Shown one piece after another: positions 11,268 to 24,071 of a stretch of DNA of 64,000 bases. The stretch comes from Cladobotryum mycophilum (Eukaryota; Ascomycota; Sordariomycetes; Hypocreales; Hypocreaceae), in assembly GCA_036429605.1 (NCBI GenBank), contig JAVFKD010000015.1:1387421-1451420 (forward strand), written 5' to 3'. The notes below the pieces were generated by a model. It searched no databases. It had not been told where the DNA came from and worked only from the letters and a program-made list of their open reading frames with translations. Position numbers and translations under genes: made by a program. How positions within the stretch are numbered: the first letter of the stretch is position 1; each line of letters opens with the position of its first letter.

Positions 11268-13034
11268 CTACTCAATAAAAAAGTTCTCCGCCGCGGTCTT
11301 GACCTCCTTTGAGAATGTCACTTCCTCATTCTCATCAATCAAAGTTACTGTGTTGACCTTTGACAAACTGTTAGTCGCATACTTGTCAGGGGTAAAGGGG
11401 GCCGGAAACTCACATCAACGTCTACAAACGGTGTAATCTTGTTGAATCTGACGGTCATGGGGAAGAAGGTGTTCTCGTCGCTAGTCTCGGCCTCGAATTC
11501 GAACGATCCGTTGGGGTTCTCCTCATCGACTGTCCCAATATTCCACTCCACGGCGTCTCCTGAAACCTCATAGGCAGCATCGAAACTTGAAACCACCGGT
11601 TCGCTGCTCTCGTAAGGAATGACAACGCTGACATCCCTTAGCGCATCGCCGCCTGTCAATTCGTACTCGACAGTAATATTATACTTGTCGGAATTCTTGT
11701 TGATCCAAACGGTAAAGGTAATAGGGCAGGCGCTGGCGTCGTCCACCTTGGGATTGGCTCTCCATCGCAAAAGACCGACGGCATTGTTGACGGGGAATCC
11801 ACGGGCGGCGTTGCTCATTTGAATAACCTTTGAGCTGTTGAACAGGTTTCGGTCAACATTTGGATGAGGACGGAATTGGGCGCCATGAGATGGAACGGCC
11901 TGGAGTGCTAGTTTGATCTTGGCCAAGCTTGGGTCGGAGACTCGCAGTGTGAGATCACCATTGATGGCGATCGAGTTAATGGCTCCTTCTCTGGAGAGCT
12001 TGGCGCTAATGGTCTCGGAAATCGTAACGTGAATAGCATCGCGATCCAGTGTCGATGATACTCGTGGCTCTGCTGGTTCCGCGGCGGCTGGTGCGGGGGC
12101 AACGAGGGGCGTATCGTCAACCTCGGCGCCAAGATCTCCGCGGACCTGCTCAAAGATGCCTGTAGTCTTTGACTTTTTGCCCAGCTGCATGCCCTTGGCC
12201 TTTAGCGTAGAGGGTCTAGGGGGTGATTAGTGACCTGGATAGATATTTATATGATTGCAGTACGAACTTGTTAAAGGTCTTATTCTTCTCGGCTTCATAG
12301 GAATCGAAGGCGCTTTGTGTGTTTGATTGTGCCGGGGGAGTATATGTTGGGTAGACTGGCGTGCGCGGGGCATTTGGGCGACCCATCCTTGCCGACTCCT
12401 TGCGCTGCATCTCGAGCTGCTTGGCCTTGCGTTTTCGCTCTTCTGTGGCTTCGAGTTCTTTGTTCTAAAGCAGAATGAGTATCTTCCAGCTCTCAGCGGG
12501 GCCAACTTGGAACCATGGTCTTACCCTTGCAATGATTTCCTGAATGCGCTCTTCGTGACTTTCCATCTCCAAGAACGTCTTGATTTGACTGATGGTCAGG
12601 TTCTCGCGGTATCCGAGGGTGACTAGTTCGTCGAATGCGCTGAGTAGTTCGTAGGCATTTCTGACGATTTCCCTCTCGTCTAATGTCTTGCATGTGCTGG
12701 TGACGACTTGGGCGAACAGGTGTAGGGAGTCGATGTCCTGAAGAATGTTGGATTGGCGGTTGGTGATGAGCACCATGTAGAGCTCGTCAAGTGGCTGATA
12801 GACAAATCGGACATTGTCTTGTTCGACGGTCGTATGCTGGGTGCCGCTGTCTGCCAGCTTGGGAAAGGATGCGAGGAGGGCCTCTATTCGGGATCGTGGC
12901 ATCTCTCGAAACTGTCTGGAGAGGACAGCTTTCCCGCCTCGGGTGCAGATGGAGGCTGCGAGGACGACCTAGAACAAAAGTCAGTGTTTCCATGGCCAAT
13001 TAGAATTTGCGTAAACTGAGGGAATGCGCACCAT
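11268..13034 (-). CDS. RET2: Coatomer subunit delta (delta-COP)
   Basis: Subunit of the COPI coat, which carries retrograde Golgi-to-ER traffic. Five exons: 13034-13032, 12968-12525, 12464-12268, 12215-11414 and 11357-11268; all phases close and give 511 aa, normal for the family. The first coding exon is only the ATG; the intron GTGCGC...CTAG leads into VVLAASICTRGGKAVLSRQF, the conserved delta-COP N-terminus. The N-terminal longin-like domain includes FVYQPLDELYMVLITN and the linker carries KRKAKQLEMQRKE. The C-terminal mu-homology domain begins near residue 260 and ends VTFSKEVKTAAENFFIE. It diverges from the acidic-protein gene, 1.5 kb away. The identification is sure. Confidence 0.96.
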
Positions 13035-14564
13035 CTTGTCAATGTGGCTGTTTGAATTGCAATATGGAATTTGAGGCAGCAAGACGTTGGCGGGATAGTC
13101 GTTCAATCAATCAATCAATCAGCCACGTCTATCCAACTCCAGAAGCTAGAATTTGGGCCGCTGGCGCTCACACTGATTCCCCTAAATCACTGTCACGTGC
13201 CGGACTAGATCGAGGGGTCCTCCAGGTACTCTGGACTCCGTACATCTCCTCTTGTCGTCTGTAGCTCTACCGTATGGACTATTAACAGGTGGTGGTTGTA
13301 ATGATTTACAATAAAATATCTAATGATGGAATTCTTTTTCTTGACGAAATTTAGAAGATTCATTGTTTTTCTCTGAAGAGGTTTTGAAGTTTTGTTGTTG
13401 TTAGCGACGGTTTAAGGCTACATGGGTAGAATGATTGCGGTGCTAAGACTTGAGTGCTTGTATTTACCTGTATTTACCTGTATCTATTACCTACACCTAC
13501 AGGTGCCTTTGGTCGGTATCTCAGAGCTGTCGAATTGCCAGCGGAATCCCCTAATTTCACCTAGCAGTTTATAATAACAAAGGAAGAAGAAAAACCATTG
13601 TTATCGCAAGGCTTCCGCTCAGGCTTTTCACCTCAGGTATGGCTTACGGAAATTAACGCCGGACGGGGTTGAGTTGACTAAAATACAAGTCTTTAGAATG
13701 CAGCAACGATAAGCTGGGGTCATCACTGGAGTCGAGATGCGCCTGTGTATCTAGGTATTTTATATAAGTGAATGTGCTACACTGCTACCCAAGGAGCTAT
13801 GAGTCGACAGAATCACAATCTCTTTTCTACTCAAAGGATAAGGGTGCCAGTTTCTGAACAGTGACTTTAAATAAATAGACAATTCAAGGAAATAAAGCAT
13901 CGTGAATCATTCTATATCACTACTTCCGTTACCTAGGCGCTATAAGCATACATCAGATTACCGACCCAATACCTAGTACCTCCAGGGCTCTTATGCAAAT
14001 AACAGGTATCGTCATACAGTGCAGTTAACCGTGCATGTAGATATAATTACTGTATCACCTACTGCACCGAAAGGTACAAGTAATTCCACCTCTGAGAGCT
14101 TATTCCACGCCACGGTCACGCATTTAATCACATCAACACATGCCCTTGGATGCCTACTTCGCGCTTCCATATCTCAGCCTTTCGTGCCTGATTCATAAGC
14201 TGCATCGCCACCCCGCGTCTCTCTTTGTTCTTCAACTTTCATCTATTCTTTGATCTCCATCAGAATCAATGTGGTGCCTGCTTTACCGATACCATTTTCT
14301 TTCAGACGTGTCAGTGCTTTAGTGGCGTGGCGCCATATCAGCTTTGTCGATCCGAACGAAGCAGTCAATATCATTTTGCGAAACTCCAATCCAAGACGCT
14401 TTTTTCTTTCCTTCTCTCTTTCTTTCTTCTTTAAGCTGCAGAACCGGGAAATATTATATCAGTAGCAAAGAAGCTCAATTTCTCCCGACCATCGATCTTC
14501 AGCAAGCAAGGGAAACTCCCATTGACCAGCGGCGACTGCTTCAGCAGTCTTATTTTGTTAAACC
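13035..14564. other. Intergenic, 1.5 kb divergent promoter region
   Basis: Between delta-COP (-) and the acidic protein (+). Holds a tandem TATTTACCTG duplication at 13461-13480 followed by further ACCT and AGGT words, scattered TACCTAG-type motifs (13930-13985) and a pyrimidine-rich leader near 14395-14435. No gene seen. Confidence 0.5.
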
Positions 14565-17093
14565 ATGACGGAAATGGAAATGGAAGTTGACATGGCACCG
14601 CCATTCGGTTTCGATGGGCACGCTGGCGACGAAGATCTCATAGACTACGATATCGATACGGCTGAGCAGCATCACCAGCAGACTTTCCCGACATCGCACG
14701 AAGAAGAGTCGCATCCCGACAGCTCGCTCCCAGATGCCCAAACGGATGTATCGATGGGCCTGGACACAAAGTTTAGTGACCCAACAAACGAAGGCAACGA
14801 TCATCAGGATATTGAAGAAGGCGACTTGCAAGATGATGCGCACATGGATGGGGAGGCTGTGGCGGATGAAGACATGACAACCGAACAAAAGCCATCAGAA
14901 GACGGCTATGTGAACAATGTTGATGTTTTCGATGGGCCGGCAAAGGATATAGCCGATGCTGCCGAAGCAGCTGTCATCGAGACTCGAGATGTGGAGAATG
15001 AGATCAACTACGAGGAATATGAGATTGACGGCGGCAACACAGCAGAAGAAGAATCATATGACCAACACCAAGGCCACGAAGATACTGCCAATGAGCCGGA
15101 GTCAAAAAATGAACAAGACGTTGCAGAAAACGCCCCAGCCACTACGCCAACAAGGCCAAGTGGTGAGCACCCAGAGGGTGCTCAGGATGCAAATGCAGAT
15201 GCAGATGCAACAAAGTCAGTTGCAGAGGTAGAAGAAGATGAGATAACTTGGGAGCAAGAGGAAGACCGTAATGCGGATTCTCCAACTCAAGACGCAGCAG
15301 TAAGCCAAATTGATACTGGAATCGAGGATGAAGCTGCTCCGGAGAATGAAGGTGTTGATTTCGAAGCGAGACCCGAATCGGAAGAAGCCCAGAATGATGA
15401 ACCTGAGGGGCTCTCTCAGGATGAGCAAGATGACGATGTTGATGTCAACCATGATGAAAATGTGACTGTGGAGCCCGAAGATGTTGGATCTGTTGCTGGT
15501 CTGGAGACCTCTCAAGCTCATTCTCCCGCGGACGACGAGAGCTTCCCTGCCATTACGGTACAGTATAAAGGGGATGAGTTCCCATTCTTTTCGTTAGAGA
15601 CATCCGCAGGGTTCTTTTCCAGTCTTTCGGCCCTAGATGACAGTATGGAGTCGTTGCTGGCAGGTCTCCGTTCAGAACTATCGAATGAGATTGCTGCCGA
15701 AGATGAGCTTGTCTTTCAAGTTGATGAGCTTGGACTTGAATTTGCCGAGGTACGTGCACTGGATCAATGATAACTTGTATTTATACTGACAGTGTGCAGT
15801 CGCATTTGCGAGATTCTCTCTCTAGTATTACTTTGCGACAGATTCTGGAAATTTTCGACTTGCTCGTCAAGAATCAAGATCCCGACAGCACCCGGACGCT
15901 GTACACGTATCTCTTCACAAGACCAAGCACAAGTAAACGATTTGAGTTTTTGATCGAAAGCGCAGCTGCTGGTAAAGGCCTGGATGAAGTCATTCATCTC
16001 TTTGAGTCGCCCATGCCACAAAACACTGCTGTTGTCGACGCCGCACAGACCGCCGAAAGCATGGATGAGAATCTTAACAACTATGAAAGTTCGCCTGTCG
16101 AGAATGCCGATGCCAATGATGAAGAGTCCTCGCAACGTGAGATTAATGAGGAACAAGAAGAAGATGAAAACCAAGACGAGACTCTAACGGACCAGGTCGA
16201 ATATGAGGTTGACGATGATGAAGACCTGGCCGACGATGGCTATGTGCATGTGGAGGAAGAGACTGAGGAACACGTTGAAGAGTACATTGAGGAGCAGATT
16301 GAAGAGCAAGTTGAAGAGAATATTGAAGAGCAAGTTGAGGAGCACGCAGAGGAAGATGTCGAAGAACAAGTAGAAGATATCGAAGAACAGCCTCAACACG
16401 ATATACCAGCTGCCGATGGGGTTGTCGACTCCGATCAACAAGCAATATCTGACGTGTTTGATGAGCCGACCAACATAGCTGATACAAACGGTAAAACCAC
16501 CAACCTTTACACATACCTCGAACATACCTTCTCATCCAAGCATACAAATTTCCATCATCTTCGCAATATCTCGGATTTCAGTACGACCTTCTCCATGACT
16601 GACGCTGACGAAGTACTTCCAGATCACCTAGAGAGCGATTCCAACCCTTTCATTCACAATCGGATGGATGAATTGGAAGATGCCAACGCTGATGATATTG
16701 AGCAAGAAGAGAGCCATTCAGCCGATGAACAGTCCGAAGACGAGAATAACAATCTAAGCACCGCTAACACCGCTACAACGCATACTCTCGCTGATGATGG
16801 CGATGCTATCTCAAACCTGGCGGAGACAAACACCGATCATGTCTTGGACCATGAAACAACTGGAGAGGAAGTATTGATCGATGACGACGAGCTTGCCGAG
16901 ATTGACTGGCGAGACGAAACGGACTTGGCAGATGCAGCTGGACATGATACCCTCGCCATCACAACAAAACGAGCTCGGCCCATCGATGAAACGAGTATGG
17001 AAGAGGAACAAGGTAAGCAAGCAGAATAATGAGAATTGATTGTAAAGCAGGCTGCTAACATTTTTTATAGACGTCAAACGCCGTCGGTCCTGA
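14565..17093 (+). CDS. Very acidic protein of unknown function with Glu-rich short repeats
   Basis: Three exons, 14565-15749, 15800-17012 and 17071-17093, with phases closing to 806 aa. The last exon adds DVKRRRS, a small basic patch that could act as a nuclear localisation signal. The protein is dominated by Asp/Glu. A better-ordered core spans the first splice junction: hydrophobic VQYKGDEFPFFSLETSAGFF and, after the intron, HLRDSLSSITLRQILEIFDL with TRTLYTYLFTRPSTSKRFEF, presumably the conserved folded part. Residues encoded by 16255-16390 form a four-residue repeat around EEQV/EEHV. I do not recognise the family. An acidic nuclear or chromatin-related role is a guess from composition only. 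The frame is intact over 2.4 kb of coding sequence with ordinary introns, so the gene is real. Confidence 0.8.
16255..16390 (+). repeat. 12-bp coding repeat encoding EEQV-type tetrapeptides
   Basis: Degenerate tandem units around GAAGAGCAAGTT encode about ten EE(Q/H/N/D)(V/I/A) tetrapeptides within the acidic protein. The opposite strand is open here as a by-product of the repeat. Confidence 0.75.
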
Positions 17094-17924
17094 CCTATAC
17101 GATTCGGACTAACCTGACCAATATCCATATTTGCTTACAGCGCGCCTCTCTTCCCGCAGCTCCCTTGATTTTGTCGAAGATATGAATCAGTTATGATTTA
17201 CATCTGACCCAGTCAAACTAACACACCGACCCACAGTAGTGCCTGCAACGATCTTTGAGTCGATATTTAACTTGCATTTGCACACACTGGGCAACATTAT
17301 TCCAACACAAACTCACGATGAACATGTACTCAAGGTAGGGGTATAAATGAATACTGACCGGTGACTTTGTTTCTTTAGACTCGGCAACTCGCGAACTTTT
17401 ACCAGACACATGTGGTATCACCATTTCGTTTGTTTTGTATTTGAGGATTGGCAAGGCTCTTCAAACCCCAAAGTCATTAATATCACTCAAGTTATTTGAA
17501 AGGGGGTTATGATGGATGCCAAGGATTGAGCCCGGTGTGGTACTTTCTACATGGACTTATTGGGAAGAAGGGATACCTGGTTTGGCGTTTGGAGAAGAAA
17601 AAGTCGCATTCGGGGTGAAAAGGTCAAGTATGTTTGCGTATAGTTAACGCAACTAGGAGTGGAATAATGGCACGCGGCCAGCTGTGTTTTTGACTTGGGT
17701 GGTCAAATATTTGCTGGCTGAATATACACAATTTCGTTATTTACCTACGTAGAAACTGTGAGAAGCTGAATGATGCAGTTGCTGGATTGTCAGTGGTCAG
17801 AGAACAAGATCAGCTATTCTACTCCGTAGACGAGAATGACAGCGTTAGCATTATGAACTCTCTGCTCAATCGCTTATAGGACTGGTTGCGATAGAGGCAA
17901 ACATCTCAAGTCACGGGATCAATA
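17094..17924. other. Intergenic, 830 bp
   Basis: 3' flank of the acidic-protein gene and 5' flank of tRNA-Glu. Contains a perfect TACTCCGTA at 17820-17828 (reverse of the TACGGAGTA motif seen elsewhere). No gene seen. Confidence 0.5.
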
Positions 17925-17996
17925 TCCGACGTAGTGTAACGGTTATCATACAGCGCTTTCACCGCTGGGACCCGGGTTCGACTCCCGGCGCCGGAA
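17925..17996 (+). tRNA. tRNA-Glu (anticodon UUC)
   Basis: 72 nt and folds as a cloverleaf without an intron. Anticodon stem CAGCG/CGCTG encloses the loop CTTTCAC, giving anticodon TTC. T arm is CCGGG TTCGACT CCCGG (B box GGTTCGACTCC), D arm around TAGTGTAACGGTTATCA (A box), discriminator A. The acceptor stem TCCGACG/CGCCGGA has one A-C mismatch at the fifth pair. A T5 run at 18013-18017 can serve as the Pol III terminator. Confidence 0.95.
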
Positions 17997-18012
17997 GCTC
18001 AGTCACCATTTC

Positions 18013-18017
18013 TTTTT
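18013..18017 (+). terminator. Pol III terminator candidate for tRNA-Glu
   Basis: TTTTT 17 nt after the tRNA discriminator base, with a further T5 a few bases later. Confidence 0.6.
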
Positions 18018-20191
18018 GCCCTTTTTGGACTTTTATTAGGTGTTTATTGAATGGTGATACCGTAATCACGTGCGGCATCCATGCGCCCTTGCAGGGGCCT
18101 CCATGGGAGGGTTGCGCGTCAGACTCCACAACTAGCCAGGGGCAACCCCCATTTTCGATCCGTGCTGGAGGCTCGTGCCCCTTATTCTATGAAGATCGAT
18201 CGTTTCGAATTTGGTGGTGCTGCGTGTACTGATCTGCTCTATCAATTAGTAGTAGAGAGTCAGCGGCAAACCCGGCTGTCTTGTTGGCCAGTGTCTCTGT
18301 TTGCTGGTCGTGTCATCTTGAACAATGACAACGGTGCTTGACGATCAGCGGGAATACGTCAGCCATGGATGGATGCTATGCAATGCGATTACCTACCTAC
18401 CTACTGCATCCAGCCTGCATGCCGCTGGGGTACGACATACCTAATAAGAGACACCAGGTGAGCAATGCAATGGAGCAATGGGGCGCAGCAGCTTCTGTTT
18501 GAGATATGAGCAGAGACGACTGAGACACATCATTCTCCAGCTTGCGTGACACAACAAGTACATGCATACCAGCCATCAAAGTTGGGCGTGTGGTATTACC
18601 TACTTGTAAGTATGGTAAGCGGCAACAAGGAGAAACATTCGAAGACGCCTCGGCTCGCCATGTCCCTTTCAAAGTTTGCTTTTTCTTTTCTTTGCTTGAC
18701 TGACACATGAAGAAAAGTCAAAGTTTGATGGCGAGGACATTCTGATGCACAGATTTAGCGTTGGCTTTTGGCTTCCAAAAGTTACGAGTACGAGACACAC
18801 CTGAAAGTAAGAAAGGAAAGGCCTCTTCTTCATTTGCATCGGAATTTACGAGCTTGTCTGTCTTGGAAAGTTTTGTCTCGAATGCTAAATCGGGCGACGG
18901 TCTCGAATTCAGTTCCTGTTTTGAAACATTAACGTCTTGTGACTGTTGAGTCTTGGCGTTTATGGAATCCGCATAAATTGGATCGATCATGGCTTTTTCT
19001 CCCCCTTCCTTCCATCACTTCTCAACAAATAACACGTTGTCCAACGTCGAAAAAAGACCCGAGTTTCGGCATTCATGGTTAGGTTAGAGGAGGGAGGGGA
19101 CTTGGACATCGTGTTCGTGCAGGGATTTGCGCTTCTCGTCTGGAGTTGGAGTGTGGGACGAGGGGAGAGGGGGGCGCTTGCAGGTGGCTAGAGCTTCTGA
19201 CTGTGCCCCTGGAGGCACCTGTGACATGAATTGCATCCCTGAGAAAGACTTTGGTAGCCTGGGGGGTACATGCATCTTGCAGAAGGATTATGTCTGTTTA
19301 AGGGTATACCTTGAGTCTATTTTCGTACTACCCTCTCGTAAAGACAGTCCATTCAGAAGGGCCATCAAAAACTCAGTTCAGGTACCCGTTGGAGCCCTCC
19401 ATCATCCCACTGTAGGTTTAGCGCTATTTTGACTCCCACAGACCGGCCTTGCGCAGGGCTCCAAGGCTCCAGCTCTGTTTGCTCACTGAATGGGGACACC
19501 TGCTACACCTGGAGGCACCCGTGGACCTGCTGGAGGGGGAGCCTGAACGGGCCACGCATCCATTCCCTTTCTGTCCTTCACCCACCAGCGCCACTACCAG
19601 CCAAAACTATCCATCCCAAAACCACCCACCCATTGAACTTCCTTAACCCACAGCCACCCCAAAAAAAAACCCTACGACCCTTCGTAGTATTCAACCTCCT
19701 CCTCCTTTAATAAACCTTTGGGGTTGCTTTTAGGAGGCTTTGTTTTGACTTTTGGCGACAGTCCCTTTGACGGATTTTAAAAAGGCCAGGAAGACTGCGA
19801 CGCAAGCGACGACTTCTTTGAACACATTCATTCGGTACGACGACAGACAACATAACACAGCAACAGTCTTTGGTACCACCAAAAACTCGACCAACGACGA
19901 ACGACGACTACGATTCGCCTGCTCTCTATTGTTTCTTACCCTTTTGAACGACCTGCTTCGAACGAGTCGCTACCAACTTTCATCGTCCTCACCACTCCGC
20001 ACCCAAAGGACTACCGAGCTTACCCGCTCTTTTCGACCTCAACCTCCTCCATTCGCTCTTCCTTCCTCCCTCGGCATTGCGCACGCTCTTTTTGCTCGCA
20101 TCGTCCCAGAACCTGGGGGAAAACTGTCCTCCCATTGAAAGACTGAACCCGCCTGCGTCGCTTTCTCGCGCGCTCCACACATTCCCTCAAA
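18018..20191. other. Intergenic, 2.2 kb
   Basis: No supported gene. Has TACCTACCTACCTAC near 18392, a CTGGAGGCACC word at about 19209 and again near 19509, an A9 run near 19660 and a pyrimidine-rich segment (about 19920-20160) that is probably the leader of the NIPA-like gene. Short open frames here lack family similarity. Confidence 0.5.
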
Positions 20192-21829
20192 ATGCTTGAG
20201 GACAAGTACGTTTGCGCTTGGGCTGAGCAGAGCTGACTACTGAAGGTGTCAGCTCTGCCGCTAGAAGGGAATTTTGCTGATTTGACTTCGCGCGCAGATA
20301 TGTTGGCCTGGCCTTGGCTATTTGCTCAGCGTTTGCCATTGGTACGTCTGCTCCTATTCTTACCTCTCTCAAAAGATGCCAAGTCTGACTTGATATTCCA
20401 GGAACCAGTTTCGTCATTACCAAAAAGGTTTGTCCAACTCAATCAGCTACCTAGGCTTCGTAGATTCCGAGACCCAAACGGATCGGAGGCAGCACCTTTT
20501 CGGACGCAATTGTGCTGACGAATACCCCAGGGTTTAATACAGGCTGAAGAGCGGCACGGGTTTGAAGGTGATGGATTCGTTTACCTACGCAGCCCACTGT
20601 GGTGGGCGGGAATCGCAACTCGTGAGTATTGTATTACCACGTAAGAAGCGATCATCTACTAATACTCCTTCTAGTTGGAGTTGGAGAAATCTGCAACTTC
20701 GCCGCATACGCTTTTGCGCCAGCTATTCTCGTTACCCCATTGGGAGCCCTCAGCGTCCTCATTGGCGCCGTGCTAGGATCTTACTTTTTGAAGGAAGAAC
20801 TGGGAACGCTGGGCAAGCTGGGCAGCGCCATTTGTCTTATTGGCGCTGTGGTCATCGTTCTTCATGCGCCGCCCGATGAGGATATTCAGACTATTGACCA
20901 GATTCTTGAATATGCTATCCACCCAGGTATGCGCGGAGTTCCCGTATTTGGGTAAGACACCGTAACTGACTCGGATCTAGGGTTCCTCATATACGCCTTT
21001 GCCGTCGTGGCCTTTGCTGTCTTCATGATTTACAGGATTGCACCACTCTATGGCAAAACCAATGCCCTCATCTACCTCTCCATCTGCTCGACTGTTGGCT
21101 CCATCTCCGTCATGTCTGTCAAGGCGTTCGGTATTGCCCTGAAGCTCACCTTTGCCGGCCACAACCAGTTTTCTCACCCATCCACCTACGTCTTCCTGAT
21201 TTTAACGGGTGTTTGTATCTTGACACAGATGAATTACTTTAACAAGGCGCTGGCCTCGTTCCCAACCAATATGTGGGTCTTCTCCGTTTCAACTTTCTGC
21301 TCCAGTTCCACGTTTTCGCTAACATGCATATTGTAGTGTGAACCCACTCTACTACGTCACCTTTACTACGGCTACGCTATGTGCCTCGTTTATCCTCTTC
21401 AGCGGCTTCAACACTACTGACCCTGTCAACACCCTCTCGTTGCTCTGCGGTTTCCTCATTACATTTACAGGCGTCTATCTTCTCAATCTTTCCCGTGGAG
21501 ACCCCAACGGACAGAAGCTGGTTTCTGGAAGAGGAGGCTTCGATTCCACGGGAACCGATATGGTGTCTGGTCTTCAAACTCGACGAAGTATGCAGGCGCG
21601 GAGAAGTGGTGACCCATCAAGGCGCAGTCTTAGCAGCCAGCATGGTGACAGAGAAGGTCTGATTCGCGCATACGACGAGGAAGAGGCTGCTGGTTTCGGC
21701 CTCACCGATCTTGCGGACAGCGAGGATGAAATGCACAGACCCAATGGTCGCGCAAATGGCTCTGCAAACGGCAAGAAGGAGTATGACAACGACATTGAGC
21801 TCCAGTCGCAGAAACCAGCGAGAAGATAG
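20192..21829 (+). CDS. NIPA-like magnesium transporter (DUF803)
   Basis: Multi-pass membrane protein of the NIPA family, Mg2+ transporters of the drug/metabolite transporter fold. Seven exons: 20192-20205, 20298-20341, 20402-20427, 20531-20621, 20675-20926, 20981-21272 and 21337-21829; all junction phases close, giving 403 aa. The N-terminus YVGLALAICSAFAIGTSFVI, the motif ITKKGLIQA, PLWWAGIATLGVGEICNFAA and APAILVTPLGALSVLIGAVL are the family hallmarks. About nine hydrophobic segments are visible. The C-terminal ~110 residues are hydrophilic (Arg/Ser-rich, then acidic) and likely cytosolic. The first exons are very short, so the start depends on the splice model, but the M-L-E-D-K-Y start fits the family well. 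Confidence 0.93.
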
Positions 21830-22823
21830 CCAAGTCCAGCTCATTAGAGAGGAAGGGCAATGCCGGGGGATATACCCAACTGCCATTAAACGTATCTTTT
21901 TTAAGAGTGGCTAGTAAGGCCAACTGTACATTTTCCGCGCTATCTGACAGGATGGCTTTTGTCGAGCCTGGTAATTTTTCACGATATTTACACTCCATAC
22001 GATGCAGGTGCATCAGGGTTGGAGAACAGAAAAAAGGGAACTGGTGAGGGAAGATGATTTCTTTGTTATTTTTTAGTCTTGTTTTTTTTCGCTCTTTCTT
22101 TTGTGTTGTAACGATGGGACACATGAAGGGGAGGGTTGGTTGGGGGCACGGCTCATCTGGCGTTTACTGTGGGATATATACGGCAACATGACTGGAAGGG
22201 AACGTATGCCTCCTTGTACGATACCAGGCTTGCATTGTTTTTTTTGATGATGGCAGAAGCAACGGGAACTGGGAGAATTCCGCGGCAGGCTTTTGCATTG
22301 CGTAGGAGCCAGATATGTAGATGTATTTTCAGCAAAGCATGAATGGTGTTGAGGTTGAAGTCTTGGATGAAATATACCATTAGTTGCTGTTACATCTGAC
22401 CTTTTTTCAAACTGTTGATGGTGGTTGAAGAAACACGGACGATATTGATTCTCGAAATGACATATTATAGTGTTCAAATATATTCATCCTCAACTTTCAG
22501 GATTGCAAAGGGGGAAAGGAAAGTCAGGGGCTACCATGTTTATATAAATGGGTATCAATTTTTGTCCCTCCTTACTTCTCTGAATGACACCTTACATGCA
22601 CAGTTTACAGAGTGATATTGGCCATGATATCATCAGATTCTCGGGTCTCACTTTTTTTTATGGTGTGTACGTCTACCATTACAAAAGAAACAAGACGAAA
22701 CCTTTCCATGCCCTTAGCAGATGCAAATGATCAATTGACGCCTGAGTTGACCGCCATCCCTTGCCTTGTGGCTTGTTATCAACCGCACTTCCCCATTTGG
22801 AACCCTCCTCACAGTTATTTTAT
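21830..22823. other. Intergenic, 1 kb, convergent 3' ends
   Basis: Lies between the 3' ends of the NIPA-like gene (+) and RPS3 (-). T-rich tracts near 22060-22095 fit 3' UTR or terminator sequence. No gene seen. Confidence 0.5.
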
Positions 22824-23880
22824 TTATTGGTCCTCAGCAGCGGGGGCGGGAGCAGCAGCCTCCTCACCGGCCTCCTGCTCAGCGACACGCGCATCTTGGC
22901 TGGCCTGGGCAGCGGCGGCCTTAGCGCCGTAGTCCTGGCTGACGGGCTGGAGAACAGCCTGCTCCTCCTTGGGCTCGATGATGGTAACGGCATCAGGGAG
23001 AGACTTCTGGGGACCGGCCTTGCCCTCGGGGTCAGAGCCGCGCATGATCTTGACCTTGATACCCAAGACACCCTGTCGGAGCAGGACGTGGCGGGTAGCA
23101 GTGTCGATGAAGTCCTTGGCGGGCTGACCAGAGTGGATCATGAAGCCGTCAGTGAACTTCATGGACTTGGCACGGGCAGCACGAAGCTTTCCGGAGACGA
23201 CGACCTCGCAACCCTTGGCGCCGGACTCCATGATGAAGCGGAGGACACCATAGCAGGCACGTCGGACGGCCAGACCGTTGAGGAGCTTGTAGCGGAGGGA
23301 CTCGCACTGGGCGACGGCGGAGAGACCACGGTTCTGGACCTTGGCGGCGTAGAGGGAGACGGAGTTTTCGGGGAACTTGAATCGCTTCTGGATGAGCGAG
23401 GTGAGCTCGCGGATGCGGCGGCCCTGCTCGCCGAGGACCTCCTGGGTGTGGGTGGCGCGGACGATGATGTCGGTGACGGTGGGGGTAACGCGGACCTCGA
23501 CGCCGGAGTAGCCCTCCTCAGCGAGTTCGCGCTGGAAGAACTCGTTGAGCTCGGCGTAGAAGACACCGTCAGCGACGAACTTTCTCCGCTTGGAGCTGTG
23601 AAGAGAAAGCATGTAAGTCAGTAAATTGTGTTGATGAGGATGATGATCAAGTTGTGATGTTTTGGCAATCAAGTGAAGATATCGTCACAAAAAAGGAGCA
23701 TCATCTCTTTTTTCCTTCCTTCCTTCCTCCTCATTTTCCTCGTCTCCAATTGCCAAATTTCCATATTCCCATTCTCTCTCTCCTCCAAAAAAAATTGTGA
23801 CGATATTCCCAAAAGATAAAAATTCAACGAGGAGGGGTTGCATTTTTTTGCACTCACATCTGAGCACCCGGATGCGCCAT
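22824..23880 (-). CDS. RPS3: 40S ribosomal protein S3 (uS3)
   Basis: Small-subunit protein at the mRNA entry channel. Two exons, 23880-23858 and 23595-22824, give 264 aa. Exon 1 encodes MAHPGAQ plus two bases; the junction yields [21 protein letters not shown], the family N-terminus. A KH type-2 domain (about residues 20-95) with the loop [11 protein letters not shown] is followed by the S3 C-terminal domain ([17 protein letters not shown] ... [17 protein letters not shown]). The tail is Ala/Glu-rich, as in other fungi. The intron is long (262 bp), as is common for ribosomal protein genes. A telobox-like AGCCCTAA lies about 190 bp upstream. The codon choice is strongly C-ending, unlike the neighbours, as expected for a highly expressed gene. 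Confidence 0.98.
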
Positions 23881-24071
23881 CTTGTATTTTGTGTGAGAGG
23901 AGTCGAAAGATATAAAGTCTTTGACCTTGTGAGGGAGAAATCGAATAGGGCGGGCGGCGGAAGGACTGATGAAAGTTCGCGATCCAAGGATTGGGAGGGC
24001 GGGATTGGGCGAAGCGCTTCAGAAAGTGCCTTGGTTGAGGTCCCCTCGATTCAAATTTCCAGTGTGGGTTG

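Noticed and set aside
16143..16547. Antisense frames opposite the Glu-rich repeat
   Set aside because: Created by the 12-bp repeat on the other strand.
18718..18990. 90-codon minus-strand frame in the tRNA to NIPA gap
   Set aside because: Short, hydrophilic, no family similarity, no splice context.
22761..23624. Long plus-strand open frame (287 codons) over RPS3
   Set aside because: Antisense shadow of the C-ending codon bias of RPS3; no family resemblance.
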